NCBI RefSeq assembly: GCF_030067815.1
Contig: NZ_CP125968.1
Span: 849,501-913,500, forward strand
DNA: 64,000 nucleotides
DNA from: Sporosarcina thermotolerans
GTDB taxonomy: Bacteria; Bacillota; Bacilli; Bacillales_A; Planococcaceae
Direction: 5' to 3'
The position numbers were made by a program, and so were the translations under genes. Below the pieces are notes generated by a model. The model made no database searches. It had not been told where the DNA came from and worked only from the letters and a program-made list of their open reading frames with translations. Shown one piece after another: positions 9,392-18,305 of the stretch (positions within the stretch are counted from its first letter, which is position 1; each line of letters begins with the position of its first letter).

Positions 9392-9400
9392 TGGTATAAT
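9392..9400 (+). promoter_or_regulatory. Extended -10 promoter of the structured RNA
   Basis: TGGTATAAT is a perfect -10 hexamer with the TGn extension. No good -35 lies at 17 bp, as is common for extended -10 promoters. A start near 9407 is predicted. Confidence 0.6.
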
Positions 9401-9406
9401 GTGAGA

Positions 9407-9612
9407 ATAATAGCATAGTTTTCAAGGGCGGTCAGCATCCCGTAGTTGTAACAACGTTCCAATTGCATTAGTACTGTCACAAAAGAAATAATCCACCCTT
9501 GAGTTTTAGCCGACTGGGTGGATTAATTCCTAACGTGACGCTGATCCCCTAATGGAAACCATGTCTATTAAAGTTCCGCAATGATGCTACAACATCTTTG
9601 CGGTCCTTTTTA
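9407..9612 (+). ncRNA. Unassigned structured RNA, about 205 nt, with its own terminator
   Basis: Between a strong promoter and an intrinsic terminator there is no open frame but several stems. GGTCAGC (9430-9436) pairs with GCTGATC (9540-9546), and this stem extends outward through ATAGTTTTC against GGAAACCAT. Inside are GTTG-TAA-CAAC (9445-9455) and a long arm made of GTCAC/GTGAC plus AATCCACCC/GGGTGGATT (9476-9538). The final hairpin CCGCAA-t-GATG with CATC-t-TTGCGG (9576-9603) is followed by TCCTTTTT. It may be a free small RNA (6S-like shape) or a leader controlling the acetyltransferase gene 80 nt downstream; I do not recognise the family. Confidence 0.6.
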
Positions 9613-9692
9613 CTATATCCTGTATCTATTGAAATTATAACAAATAGAAATTGCAAAGTCTATTAATTGAAAATAATTAAAGAGGTGTGTGT

Positions 9693-10232
9693 ATGTTAAT
9701 TCAACATGGGCGTGTGGCTATTCGAGAATTGATTGATGAAGATAAATTGCATTTGGTCAAATGGTTGTCTGACCCTGTAGTATTGCAGTTTTATGAGGGA
9801 CGGGACCGTCCGTTAGATTTGGCACAGGTTGAAGAGGACTTTTACGGAGAGGCGGATGGTGAAACAAGATGCCTCATATTATACGATGAGGAACCTATTG
9901 GCTATGTACAGTTTTATCCAGTAGGGGATGAGGAAAGAAGGATCTATGGATATTCCAATCCATCAGAAATCCTCTACGGTATGGATCAGTTCATCGGAGA
10001 ACCAACCTTTTGGAATAAAGGAATTGGGACGCAACTTGTCGAAATGATTGTTACATATTTATTGGATGAAAAGAAAGTGGACCGTATTGTTATGGATCCA
10101 CAAACGTGGAACGAGCGGGCGATTCGCTGCTATGAGAAGTGCGGGTTCAGTAAAGTAAAGCTTTTACCTAAGCATGAATGGCATGAAGGGGAATACCGGG
10201 ATTGCTGGTTGATTGAATATGTCGGGAAGTGA
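9693..10232 (+). CDS. GNAT acetyltransferase, aminoglycoside 6'-N-acetyltransferase type
   Basis: 179 residues. The layout matches the AAC(6') branch: VAIRELIDEDKLHLVKWLSD at the N-terminus, the acceptor-site region LYGMDQFIGEPTFWNKGIGT (motif A, with the acetyl-CoA-binding NKGIGT loop), and NERAIRCYEKCGF near the end. ATG at 9693 is preferred over the in-frame GTG at 9687 because AGAGGTG lies at better spacing. It overlaps the Nudix gene that follows. The real substrate is unknown; chromosomal homologues often act on other amines. Confidence 0.82.
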   Translation: MLIQHGRVAIRELIDEDKLHLVKWLSDPVVLQFYEGRDRPLDLAQVEEDFYGEADGETRCLILYDEEPIGYVQFYPVGDEERRIYGYSNPSEILYGMDQFIGEPTFWNKGIGTQLVEMIVTYLLDEKKVDRIVMDPQTWNERAIRCYEKCGFSKVKLLPKHEWHEGEYRDCWLIEYVGK

Positions 10233-10626
10233 AGTGGTACATACGAGAATTCGGGGATCTGCCGTAATTATTGAGGATGATAAAGTAGGGATCATTCGGA
10301 GGAATCGTGATGGGGAGGAATATTATGTCTTTCCGGGTGGTGGAGTTGAGGACGGGGAAAGCCCTGAGGAGGCAACTGTCCGGGAGGCAATGGAAGAGTT
10401 AGGTGTACAAATTGAAATACAAAAGCTTATTGGAACTGTAAATTTTAATGGAACACAGCATTTTTTTCTTGCAACGATTGTCGGTGGGACATTTGGGACG
10501 GGAAAAGGTGAGGAATATGGGATAGACCGTAATAGAGGAACTTATACGCCAGTGTGGATCCCTATTGATGGGCTTGAAATGTTAGATGTTCGCCCCGTGG
10601 AGATTGTAAAGAGACTGATTAAATAA
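10219..10626 (+). CDS. Nudix hydrolase
   Basis: 135 residues with a perfect Nudix box, GGGVEDGESPEEATVREAME followed by ELGV, placed about residues 40-63. It overlaps the end of the acetyltransferase gene by 14 nt and is probably translated from the same message. ATG at 10219 is chosen; a TTG at 10213 is possible. Substrate cannot be predicted; the gene belongs to a run of three Nudix genes within about 4.5 kb. Confidence 0.88.
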   Translation: MSGSEVVHTRIRGSAVIIEDDKVGIIRRNRDGEEYYVFPGGGVEDGESPEEATVREAMEELGVQIEIQKLIGTVNFNGTQHFFLATIVGGTFGTGKGEEYGIDRNRGTYTPVWIPIDGLEMLDVRPVEIVKRLIK

Positions 10627-10653
10627 AGACCCGGAAATGTTTGGAGGAGCCAA

Positions 10654-11362
10654 ATGAAAAGGATGAAAGCAATATTTGTAGCAAAACGTTTTGTCGATGA
10701 ACTTCTTCCCTCATTGCCAGGCCGCGGTTCTTGCAGGAAGTGTCGTCAGAGGCGAAGAAACTCCTACATCTGATCTGGATATCGTAATTTTTGATAATCA
10801 AATAGAGAATGCTTATCGCGAATCCCGCATTGAATACAACTGGCCAATTGAAGTATTTGTACATTCTTTGACCACCTATAAAAACTATTTTCTCACAGAC
10901 GCCGAAAGAGCACGTCCCAGCTTGCCGCGAATGGTGGCGGAAGGAGTTGTTTTAGTGGATACCGGAATCCTTTCGAACATCAAAAACGAAGCCGCGGTAC
11001 TGTTAAATAAAGGCCCGGCCCCCTGGTCGGAACAGACCTTGTTAACAAAGAGATATATGCTAACGGACGCGCTCGACGATTTACTAGGCACGCAAAATGA
11101 GGCGGAAGCACTTTTCATCGCCAATACACTTGCCGAGGCAATCCACGAATTTGTACTCCGGACGAATGGTAAATGGATTGGCGCTTCCAAGTGGATTGTC
11201 CGTGCATTGAAACAATATGACGAGGATTTTGCCGATCGATTTGTGGATGCGTTTCATGCATTTTATAAAACCGGTGATCGGGAAGGAATTATCAATATCA
11301 CTGACGAAGTGCTTGCACCATACGGAGGAAGGTTATTTGAAGGTTACTCTTTGGGGAAATGA
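10654..11362 (+). CDS. Nucleotidyltransferase-domain protein (frameshifted near 10700)
   Basis: The pol-beta-type nucleotidyltransferase signature GSVVRGEETPTSDLDIVIF is complete, with the two catalytic aspartates in DLD. The rest is helical (TLAEAIHEFVLRTNGKW) as in kanamycin nucleotidyltransferase-like or minimal nucleotidyltransferases. ATG at 10654 with GGAGG upstream opens a frame reading MKRMKAIFVAKRFVDEL that must shift by one base near 10697-10705 to join FPHCQAAVLAGS. Stop is at 11362, and the next gene starts 7 nt later. Likely modifies a small molecule; target unknown. Confidence 0.78.
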
Positions 11363-11369
11363 GGGGTAA

Positions 11370-11867
11370 ATGGTGACAGGGATATATGTCGACTGGGGCG
11401 GCCATAAACTGAAGCTCACGTGGATGAGGGATTTGATGCCAGAACGAGAATTGATCACAAGTGTTCATGCGTTTTGTTTTCATGAGGGACAGCTGCTCAT
11501 GGTTAATTTGAATGATCGTGGTTGGGATTTTCCGGGAGGTCATATCGAAGTTAGAGAAACTGTGGAAGCATGTGTCATTCGTGAGGTGATGGAGGAAGCT
11601 TATGTGACGGGGGACTGCACGCTTTTGGGCGCAATTGAAGTGAATCATGAGGAGAATCCGTTATGGAACCCATCCAGTCCCTATCCGAAAGTGGGCTACC
11701 AGGTGTTTTATCGGATGGATATTACGGCGTTTTTGCCGTTTGATGCAGGCTTTGAATCGTCGGAGCGTATGCTGATCAGGCCAGAAGAAGCGGCCAATTA
11801 CCATAAGGGATGGCAGAAGGGCTTTGATGAAATTATGGGCGCTGCTCTTGGGAAAATGAGAATATAA
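11370..11867 (+). CDS. Nudix hydrolase
   Basis: 165 residues. Nudix box GGHIEVRETVEACVIREVME then EAYV: the catalytic RE and EE residues are present but the usual glycine after EE is alanine-tyrosine. The N-terminus (HKLKLTWMRDLMPERELITS) is the lead-in seen in 8-oxo-dGTP-diphosphatase-like members. The start ATG follows GAGGGGT, 7 nt after the nucleotidyltransferase stop, so the acetyltransferase, two Nudix genes and nucleotidyltransferase probably form one operon. Confidence 0.85.
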   Translation: MVTGIYVDWGGHKLKLTWMRDLMPERELITSVHAFCFHEGQLLMVNLNDRGWDFPGGHIEVRETVEACVIREVMEEAYVTGDCTLLGAIEVNHEENPLWNPSSPYPKVGYQVFYRMDITAFLPFDAGFESSERMLIRPEEAANYHKGWQKGFDEIMGAALGKMRI

Positions 11868-11939
11868 AAAAACTTGTTGAATAAATAAAACAACGCCTGG
11901 ATTGTATGACAATGAATAATTTACTGGGAGGACAGGACT

Positions 11940-12290
11940 ATGAAAGTTAAAGGTTTCGGTGGGGTTTTTTGGAGAACAAAAGACGTTGTTGCACTGGGGA
12001 AATGGTATAAAGAAACCCTTGGTTTATCGATGGAAGAGTGGAATGGTATGATTTTCAAGCCGGAAGTTGATAATGAAACAATCTTTTCTTTGTTTAAGGA
12101 GGATAATGATTATTTTCCAAAGGAACAATCTGTAATGTTAAATTTTCAAGTGGAAAATATCGAAGCTTGGCTGGAACATTTTGAGAAAATTGGAATACCG
12201 CTTTTAAAACAACCTGAGAAAAGCGAGTTCGGGACATTTGTTTGGATTGCTGATCCGGAAGGAAGATGGATTGAACTGTGGGAAAAATAA
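11940..12290 (+). CDS. VOC-family (glyoxalase/bleomycin-resistance-like) protein
   Basis: 116 residues with the paired beta-alpha-beta-beta-beta modules of the vicinal oxygen chelate fold: GGVFWRTKDVVALGKWYKET at the start and FGTFVWIADPEGRWIELWE at the end. The terminal glutamate of IELWE is a typical metal ligand. It is a single-gene unit with GGGAGGACAGG before ATG. The specific reaction cannot be told. Confidence 0.82.
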   Translation: MKVKGFGGVFWRTKDVVALGKWYKETLGLSMEEWNGMIFKPEVDNETIFSLFKEDNDYFPKEQSVMLNFQVENIEAWLEHFEKIGIPLLKQPEKSEFGTFVWIADPEGRWIELWEK

Positions 12291-12359
12291 TCGAAAATGA
12301 ACTGCTTAGTTAAATGTATTTGTTGTCACAATTTCGTCGGTCGACATTCAGTAACTTTC

Positions 12360-12380
12360 CTATTAACCTAAAGGTAATAG
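12360..12380. promoter_or_regulatory. Palindrome upstream of lipoprotein gene
   Basis: CTATTAACCTAAAGGTAATAG has arms CTATTA-CCT and AGG-TAATAG. It lies 28 nt before the start codon and could be an operator; the regulator is unknown. Confidence 0.3.
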
Positions 12381-12407
12381 ATGTGAAGTTTCCGTGAGGA
12401 GGTTGCC

Positions 12408-12797
12408 GTGGTGAGGCAAATATTGATACCGATACTGATAGTTGCCGCTGTGATAATGACGGGTTGTGCGTATGAATATACGGAAGAGGACGGCTATCGG
12501 ATGGCGGTCATCAATGAAGGATTTCCTGTTCCGAAAAATGCCTATGAGGTGAAGCCGGAGGATTGCACGACGGAAATTGCGAAGTCGGCGAAGTACAAGT
12601 TGAAGGGCATTGGGGACGAAGAGGGTACCCCGCCTTCAGACTATTTGGAGGAAATTCAAAGTTGGGGCTGGACCGAGCTTGAAGATAAACGGGTTGGCCA
12701 TGTTCATTATTTTGAGAAAAAGGGAAAAATCATGTCGTTGATCATACAGAAAAATGTGTTTGATGTGTTTGAGATGAGTGATGATGTGGAGTTGTGA
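12408..12797 (+). CDS. Small lipoprotein of unknown function
   Basis: About 129 residues. The N-terminus is a lipoprotein signal (ILIPILIVAAVIMTGC) with cysteine after VIMTG, so the protein should be anchored on the outer face of the membrane. The mature part has no motif I recognise. Starts at GTG 12408 or GTG 12411 are both possible behind AGGAGG; the second has better spacing. Monocistronic by position. Confidence 0.7.
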   Translation: MVRQILIPILIVAAVIMTGCAYEYTEEDGYRMAVINEGFPVPKNAYEVKPEDCTTEIAKSAKYKLKGIGDEEGTPPSDYLEEIQSWGWTELEDKRVGHVHYFEKKGKIMSLIIQKNVFDVFEMSDDVEL

Positions 12798-12851
12798 TGA
12801 AAAAGCAGGGATGATGACGAATTGCGTCTTCATTCCTTATTTTTTTCTTTT

Positions 12852-12894
12852 ACCATCCATTCACCTTCCATTTGGATGGTGAATATGTTATGAT
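12852..12894 (+). promoter_or_regulatory. Promoter with inverted-repeat operator for the ribbon-helix-helix gene
   Basis: ACCATCC (12852-12858) and GGATGGT (12874-12880) are perfect inverted arms. They overlap the expected -35 position of a promoter whose -10 is TATGAT (12889-12894). Such placement suits autorepression by the regulator encoded immediately downstream. Confidence 0.5.
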
Positions 12895-12921
12895 ATACAC
12901 AATAGAAAGGGGATGGTAAGG

Positions 12922-13302
12922 GTGGCGGAATCGGAAAAAATTACGATCAATATGAACGTTGTTGATTTGGGGAAAGTTGATTTGTTGGTTGACCAGGGGT
13001 TTTATTCAAACAGAACAGATTTCATCAGAACTGCAATTCGTAGTCAGTTGGAAACGCATTCGGATGAAGTGAAAGACATCGTGATCAGGAAGTCGTATGT
13101 CGTAGGGGTAATCCGATATGGAAGAAAAGAGTTAGAGAAACTTCGTGACTCAAGTACAAAGATTGATGTGAAAGTTGCGGGGTTGTTGTTGTTTGCGGAT
13201 GATGTTGATGCTGAACTTGTAAAACAGACATTGGCTTCAGTGCAGGTAAGAGGTGTGTTGAAAGCGAATGCTGAAGTGAAATTAGCTATTGAGAAGTTAT
13301 GA
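12922..13302 (+). CDS. Ribbon-helix-helix (CopG-like) transcriptional regulator
   Basis: About 126 residues. The N-terminal 45 residues (KITINMNVVDLGKVDLLVDQ then GFYSNRTDFIRTAIRSQLE) show the strand-helix-helix pattern with the N-cap typical of RHH DNA-binding domains. The remaining 80 residues (DIVIRKSYVVGVIRYGRKEL) form a second alpha-beta domain. GTG at 12922 is chosen because AAAGGGG is 9-11 nt upstream; for ATG at 12913 the site would be too close. Likely represses itself through the inverted repeat upstream. Confidence 0.75.
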   Translation: MAESEKITINMNVVDLGKVDLLVDQGFYSNRTDFIRTAIRSQLETHSDEVKDIVIRKSYVVGVIRYGRKELEKLRDSSTKIDVKVAGLLLFADDVDAELVKQTLASVQVRGVLKANAEVKLAIEKL

Positions 13303-13306
13303 AAAG

Positions 13307-13340
13307 ACGCCTCCCAGTGAATTAGCATGGGAGGCGTTTA
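13307..13340. terminator. Bidirectional terminator between convergent genes
   Basis: ACGCCTCCC (13307-13315) pairs perfectly with GGGAGGCGT (13329-13337), between the RHH gene and the VOC gene on the other strand. Confidence 0.8.
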
Positions 13341-13341
13341 T

Positions 13342-13737
13342 TTACTGTGATTTGCCTAAAATGGCTTGGATTTTTTCAGTCTTCTCGACTTCGTTTTTAT
13401 ACTCGAAGAAACCTATCTGATTCCCCCAAGGGTCAGAAAATGTTGCCCATTTGACAGGTACCTCTTCCCTTGAATGAAGGTTAAAGTTTTCTACATTTAA
13501 CTGTTCTTGAACCCGATTGCGTTCCTCTTCAATATCAATTACACCTAAGCGAATCGGACCAGAATTCAGGGAAGGGTTGCCTTCAGCAACTTGCAACCAA
13601 CAACCCGGAAGAAGCTCCCACTCTGCAAATCCTTCATGAGGACTGAAATCAGGTTTTCTCTTTAGTAAGGTCGAGTACCAATGTAGACCTTCTTCAAAAT
13701 CTGATAGACGAACCTGTATTGTCATTTCATAGATCAT
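13342..13737 (-). CDS. VOC-family protein (glyoxalase superfamily)
   Basis: 131 residues: MTIQVRLSDFEEGLHWYSTL begins the first module, and VPVKWATFSDPWGNQIGFFE ends the second, with the DPWGN turn and terminal glutamate typical of vicinal oxygen chelate proteins. The start ATG follows AAAGGTG. The DinB-like gene lies 18 nt upstream on the same strand, suggesting co-transcription. Function not predictable. Confidence 0.82.
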   Translation of the reverse strand: MIYEMTIQVRLSDFEEGLHWYSTLLKRKPDFSPHEGFAEWELLPGCWLQVAEGNPSLNSGPIRLGVIDIEEERNRVQEQLNVENFNLHSREEVPVKWATFSDPWGNQIGFFEYKNEVEKTEKIQAILGKSQ

Positions 13738-13755
13738 GCAATCACCTTTTCAATA

Positions 13756-14226
13756 TTATTCAAACAACGCGACACCTGGATCCTTCCCAAGACAATGCAC
13801 AAGCATGGCATGCAGTTGTCCTCGGTGATGATAGATGTGGGAAGAGATTTCTAACAACCACTCAAACCGCGTATAGGAAACGCCCCAGTAAGAAGTCATC
13901 GTTTGCATCAGCTCTTCTTCTGTGTATTCAAGATAACGGTTTTCCAATAAAGCGAAGTTTGACAACAGAGCCTCTGTCATATCAGTTATGGATTGAAGGG
14001 AATTGGATGAATAAAAGGTCCTCATCTCTTCCACTGTTGCTTCATCTGAAATAAGTTGGTCTGCTTTACAAATCAATGAAATATGAGCTAACAGCTGTCT
14101 GATGGAAAACTTATTTTCTGTAGGCTTCATATCTAAATCATTTGAATCCAACTTGTCCATTATTTCGATTGTCGACTTTACCGCAATATGGATTTGATTC
14201 AACGTACTTCTTACATAATTATTCAT
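13756..14226 (-). CDS. DinB-family protein
   Basis: 156 residues, a predicted four-helix bundle. The three histidine positions expected of DinB/YfiT-type metal sites are plausible in LLAHISLICKADQL and ISSHIYHHRGQLHAML, the latter being the signature end of the family (HxxHHRGQ). These proteins are often damage-induced or thiol transferases; the role here is unknown. ATG at 14226 follows GAGGTAGGTAA. The prenyltransferase-like gene ends upstream of it on the same strand. Confidence 0.82.
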   Translation of the reverse strand: MNNYVRSTLNQIHIAVKSTIEIMDKLDSNDLDMKPTENKFSIRQLLAHISLICKADQLISDEATVEEMRTFYSSNSLQSITDMTEALLSNFALLENRYLEYTEEELMQTMTSYWGVSYTRFEWLLEISSHIYHHRGQLHAMLVHCLGKDPGVALFE

Positions 14227-14235
14227 TTACCTACC

Positions 14236-15181
14236 TCACTCAAATGCTTTCAACACCCTCAAATTATCAAGTGTCAGTACGCCGCTCCATTCCATCTTTG
14301 CAATTTCCCAAATATCTTCAAAACGGCCCCATTCCCAAGCGGGTTTCCAGCTGCCATCTTCTGTTTGTGTATTAAGAAGATGTTGGATGTTTGCTGGGAT
14401 AATTTCTTTGAACTCATCATACAAGAACGACTCAGGAGAAGGTATAACTTGAAGAGGGAGCAGGCAGTAGCCATGCCATTTTTCCGGGTCGATCGTTACG
14501 CTTTCTTGTGCAATCTCGTATACTTTAGAAGAAATCTTCTCTGCTTCTTCAACTGGCAATTCTCTCACCAATTTCACCAAGCATTGCAACTCGTGGAAAT
14601 CGCCAGTCTCCAATTGGTCGATGTAGGAAACCGCATAGGCAGTTAGTTTTTCCAATAAATCAGCAGGAACGAGCCCGTTATAACGGTGCAGTAAACCAGT
14701 CATTTCAGCACTTGGATTTCCCCAAGGCCAATCACCGCCATAATTCCACCAGATGGCTCGTGGTGCGTTCTCCACTTCCTCCGGGACAATTTCCCATCCA
14801 TCTTTTCTTCGTCAAACGTATTCAACACATATTGAATAGCTTTTTGCACCATTGGCTCCGATTCATCGGCCCCGATACGAGACAAAAGCTGCAACCCAAT
14901 TGTTGTTGCTAACGCCGATGATGCCTCGCACCTAAAATCAGGCTCCAATCCATTACCGAATCCGCCATCTTCATTTTGATAAACCTTAAGCTCTTCTAAT
15001 ACCCTCTCGCGGCTGCCATTTTCAAATTCAAATTCGTAAAGGGCTTTTTCCAGTGGACGTGCTTTGTTTTAAGAAATGTTAAGGCGTGTTGATAGTGGTC
15101 TAATAATTGTTCCAATTGAATCCCTACTTTCGAAAGTATGTTATTAAACGTATTCGCTATCGGAAATAGGGAATCCTTCAA
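14236..15181 (-). CDS. Terpene-cyclase/prenyltransferase-like (alpha-alpha barrel) protein, two frameshifts
   Basis: Read across two one-base losses this gives one protein of about 310 residues: an N-terminal stretch ending FLKTK, then ARPLEKALYEFEFENGSRER, VYQNEDGGFGNGLEPDF (a QxxDGGFG motif as in squalene-hopene cyclases and prenyltransferase beta subunits), and after the second shift DGWEIVPEEVENAPRAIWWN up to a second repeat EDGSWKPAWEWG. The shifts fall near 15061 (one G missing) and 14803-14806 (one A missing in a run). The protein lacks a DXDD motif, so cyclase activity is doubtful. The start is uncertain. Confidence 0.65.
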
Positions 15182-15210
15182 AGAAAAATAAAACTTTGGA
15201 GGTATTATAA

Positions 15211-15615
15211 TTGAAGCTGCTTAGGGATATCCTTATCTTTTTCATTTTTGGAGCTTTAATAGGCATACAACAAATCGTTAATTCAAATTCGTTGGAACCT
15301 GAGATCATAGATTATAGAACCATTCCTTTTGAGATTAAAGACGGATGGGTATGTATTCCGGAAGGCGAACACGAACTTACTGTTGGAGTACAGGCAAAAA
15401 ACACGAAGAAAATGTATTTCTATCTGACACCAACGGGGACAAATACTGCCTCACAGAAGGTTTTAATTGGGGAGAGTGAAGGAAGGAAAGGAATTTTCAC
15501 AGTTAACCATATATTTAAGGAGAATGAGAGCATTTTGTATCATTTTTCAGTGGACTATGAAAATAAAAAGTATAAGGAAACCGATTACTTGTTCAATATT
15601 GTGAGGTGCGAATGA
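15211..15615 (+). CDS. Hypothetical membrane-anchored or secreted protein
   Basis: 134 residues with one N-terminal hydrophobic segment (ILIFFIFGALIGIQQIV), then an extracellular-looking beta-rich domain (GEHELTVGVQAKNTKKMYFY). TTG at 15211 has GGAGG eight nt upstream, which decides the start. I do not recognise the family. It is divergent from the prenyltransferase-like gene and is followed by array D1 and a terminator. Confidence 0.6.
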   Translation: MKLLRDILIFFIFGALIGIQQIVNSNSLEPEIIDYRTIPFEIKDGWVCIPEGEHELTVGVQAKNTKKMYFYLTPTGTNTASQKVLIGESEGRKGIFTVNHIFKENESILYHFSVDYENKKYKETDYLFNIVRCE

Positions 15616-15621
15616 ATATTC

Positions 15622-15755
15622 ACGCATAAATTTGTTGAAAGAAGCATAAACCCGTCCAAAAACGCATAAATTATGCTATATGCGTTTTCGGACGGATTTA
15701 TGAGTGAATCGCAGCGTTTATGCGTATTTCGAGGCTTTTATGCGTGTTTGTGATT
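15622..15755. repeat. Phased intergenic array D1, three reversed plus three forward units
   Basis: GCATAAA starts at 15624, 15644 and 15664; TTATG starts at 15698, 15718 and 15738. Spacing is exactly 20 nt on both sides, with the orientation inverted at the centre. The centre is also a 17-bp imperfect palindrome (CCGTCCAAAAACGCATA against TATGCGTTTTCGGACGG). The array sits between convergent genes. Confidence 0.85.
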
Positions 15756-15772
15756 TTGAAAGGCCAAATAGA

Positions 15773-15810
15773 AGGGACTGCATGGAGTGGCTCATGTAGT
15801 CCCTTTTTTT
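15773..15810 (+). terminator. Rho-independent terminator
   Basis: AGGGACT pairs with AGTCCCT (with CATG/CATG inside), followed by eight T. Confidence 0.85.
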
Positions 15811-15812
15811 AT

Positions 15813-17359
15813 TCAAAACTCATATTCCGCAAGCACTGTTATGATCGCATCTTCAATCGGAGAAACTGGGCCGGTGATGTAATTATTGATTAATATTGAA
15901 AAAATTAATACAGTGCCGTCTTTTGCTGTGACGTATCCCGAAAGGGTGGATACGCCAGTGATGGTGCCGGTTTTCGCTTTGACGTTTCCAGCAGTTAATC
16001 CATCTCCCATCCGATTGCGTAGCGTGCCACCGATCATCCGTTCAGGGATGCCTGCGATTGGAAGTGAAGCCTCAAATGCCGGGAACCAGCTTTTCGTTTG
16101 TATGTTCCCTAACAATGTTGTGAGTTCATCAGCCGAAATAAGGTTCTTATGCGACATGCCCGAACCATCGCGTAGCACGACAGTGTCGGTATTGACACCG
16201 AAATCCTTCAGTTTCTCCTTCATTACTGAAAGACCTGCGTCCCAGCTGCCTTCGCCGCGCTGAACTTTCCCCATCTCCTTCACCAATAATTCTCCATGTC
16301 CGTTGTTGCTTAGCTTCATGAATGGAATGAAAAGGTCTTTAAGCGGCATTGATTTTTTAGATGTAAGAATGGTTGCATTTTCAGGTGTGAACCCGGATTT
16401 CATACCACCTACAAACCGGATGCCTTCCGCTTCAAGCGATTGTTGAAATACATTCAATACGTACATTGTAGGTTCCCAAACAGCTACCCAAGATCGGGAC
16501 ACTGTGCCACCAAGCGGCATGTTCCCTTCAATGAAAATCCGATTTGTTCCATGCTCACGTTCGATTGTAATGCTTTTCGATTGGCCTCTTGCAACAGTGT
16601 TGGCTTTATTGACGATTTCAAGGTAGCTATTATTTGGGTTTAGTGTCACTTTGGGGGACTGCCGACTTTATTGTTTGGGTGGGCATCGACGATCACTGTC
16701 CCCGCATCATAGTCTTCGTTAGGTGAAAGTGTCAAAGCAGAAACTTGTGCACCAACATAGCTATGTTCATCCGACCAGTTCAAGTCCTGAGAATAGCGGA
16801 CATCATCATACCAGCTATCATCGGCAATTAGGCTGCCATTGATATTGTTTATACCTTTTGCCTTCAATTCTCTCGCAAACTGATCCAAATCCCTTTTCAG
16901 TAAAGTGGGGTCACCTTTTCCTCTTAAGTAAAGATTGCCGTGCAGAACTGCCCCTTTTACTTGTCCATCAGTTAGCACATCTGTCATGAATTGATAGCCC
17001 GGCCCCAAAATATCCATAGCTGTCGCGCCTGTCAGTAATTTCATGTTAGACGCCGGACGCAGGCGGATGTCTCCGAAATGTGAATATAGAACTTCCCCGT
17101 CCGCTTTACGGATACTTACCCCAGCAATCGCCCCCTGGAGCTTCGGATTCTCTAAGATGGTATTTATCTTCTGACCAAGATCTTCGTTTAATGTTGACTT
17201 ATCTTTGTTTAATGCGGACTTTTCAATGGATGCAACGTAAATAATTTCCTTGGATGCAGCGATAGGTTGAATCGGTGTCCTATGTGTGACTGGGAATATT
17301 GCAATTAACATAATTGATAGTGCAAGAAATGATTTTTTAAGTACAGAGTTCTTTATCAT
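15813..17359 (-). CDS. dacC: D-alanyl-D-alanine carboxypeptidase/endopeptidase, PBP4 type (frameshifted near 16650)
   Basis: Exported S13-family penicillin-binding protein that trims peptidoglycan stem peptides. N-terminal signal peptide (SFLALSIMLIAIFPVTH), then the active-site SxxK in RPASNMKLLTGATAM, the SxN-type motif in DGSGMSHKNLIS, and KTG in VKAKTGTITG. One A is missing in a run at 16650-16652, which splits the frame after VGSPPK; the sequence continues directly as VTLNPNNSYLEIVNK. Start ATG at 17359 follows AAAGGATG. The two halves together are about 514 residues, normal for DacC. Confidence 0.88.
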
Positions 17360-17601
17360 TTAGCTAACATCCTTTCACCCATTTGCTTGATTGTACTTCA
17401 TATTTTTGAGAATGGACATAGTTGAATACAGGCAATTTTGAATGTATTAGGTAACCCAACATGGAAGTGCTACATAATAACCTATGCGCTTCATTCAATT
17501 GTTAAACAATATATAAAACAAGCAGAAGCCGGTAGGTTACTAATCAGTTAATTTGCGGTAAAATAATGTATATTCAAAAGAATCGGCAAGGATGTGTAGG
17601 A

Positions 17602-18305
17602 ATGTTGAAGTACACATTATCTCCAATGGGTGATCAAGCGGTGATGATTGAAGTCGACGCAGTAATTAGTCCTTCGTCACAGCGAAATGTGAAGTCGATT
17701 GTTGCTCGACTGAATGAGGCATCGCCTTCTTGGATGGTCGAAGCGATTACCGCTTATACAACGGTAACGATTATTTATGACTTACAAGAATTCAATGGTA
17801 AGGGTTCCCCGTTTGAACAGGTTTGTCAGCGGATTCAGGAGTTACTCCAAGACGTGCGAGAAATGGGCGATTCTGAACAACGGATTGTTAGGATTCCGGT
17901 CTTATATGGAGGTTCCTATGGCCCGGACTTGCATTTCGTCGCGGAGTATAACTGTTTGACGCCTGATGAAGTGATTGCGATTCATACAACGGGTGATTAT
18001 ACAGTACATATGATAGGCTTCGCGCCAGGTTTTCCATTCATTGGCGGATGTCGGAGAAGATTAGTGCACCAAGAAGGTCGACTCCGCGATTAAAGATTCC
18101 TGCAAGAACGGTTGGTATAGCGGGTATGCAGACTGGAGTTTATCCAATTGAAACGCCGGGGGGCTGGCAATTGATCGGCCGAACGCCACTCGAGTTGTTT
18201 CTTCCGAATGAACATCCGCCAACCTTACTTGGACCTGGAGATAAAATAAGATTTTATAAGATTACGAGTAAGGAGTACGAGGACTTGCGAGGTGGTTCAG
18301 AGTGA
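17602..18305 (+). CDS. pxpB: 5-oxoprolinase subunit PxpB (KipI) (frameshifted near 18048)
   Basis: Subunit B of the ATP-dependent 5-oxoprolinase that opens pyroglutamate to glutamate; B. subtilis KipI also inhibits the sporulation kinase KinA. Recognised by MGDQAVMIEVD near the start, HMIGFAPGFPFIGG, and after the shift GIAGMQTGVYPIETPGGWQL with RTPLELF. One A is missing at about 18048 (GGAATG read as GGATG). ATG at 17602 has AAGGATG upstream. The gene overlaps pxpC by 4 nt. Confidence 0.9.

Noticed and set aside
9407-9612. T-box leader
   Set aside because: GGGTGG is present but lacks the ACCGCG context and specifier loop, and the downstream gene is not a tRNA ligase or amino-acid gene.
9407-9612. 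6S RNA
   Set aside because: Overall shape is similar but no known 6S sequence blocks were recognised; left as unassigned RNA.
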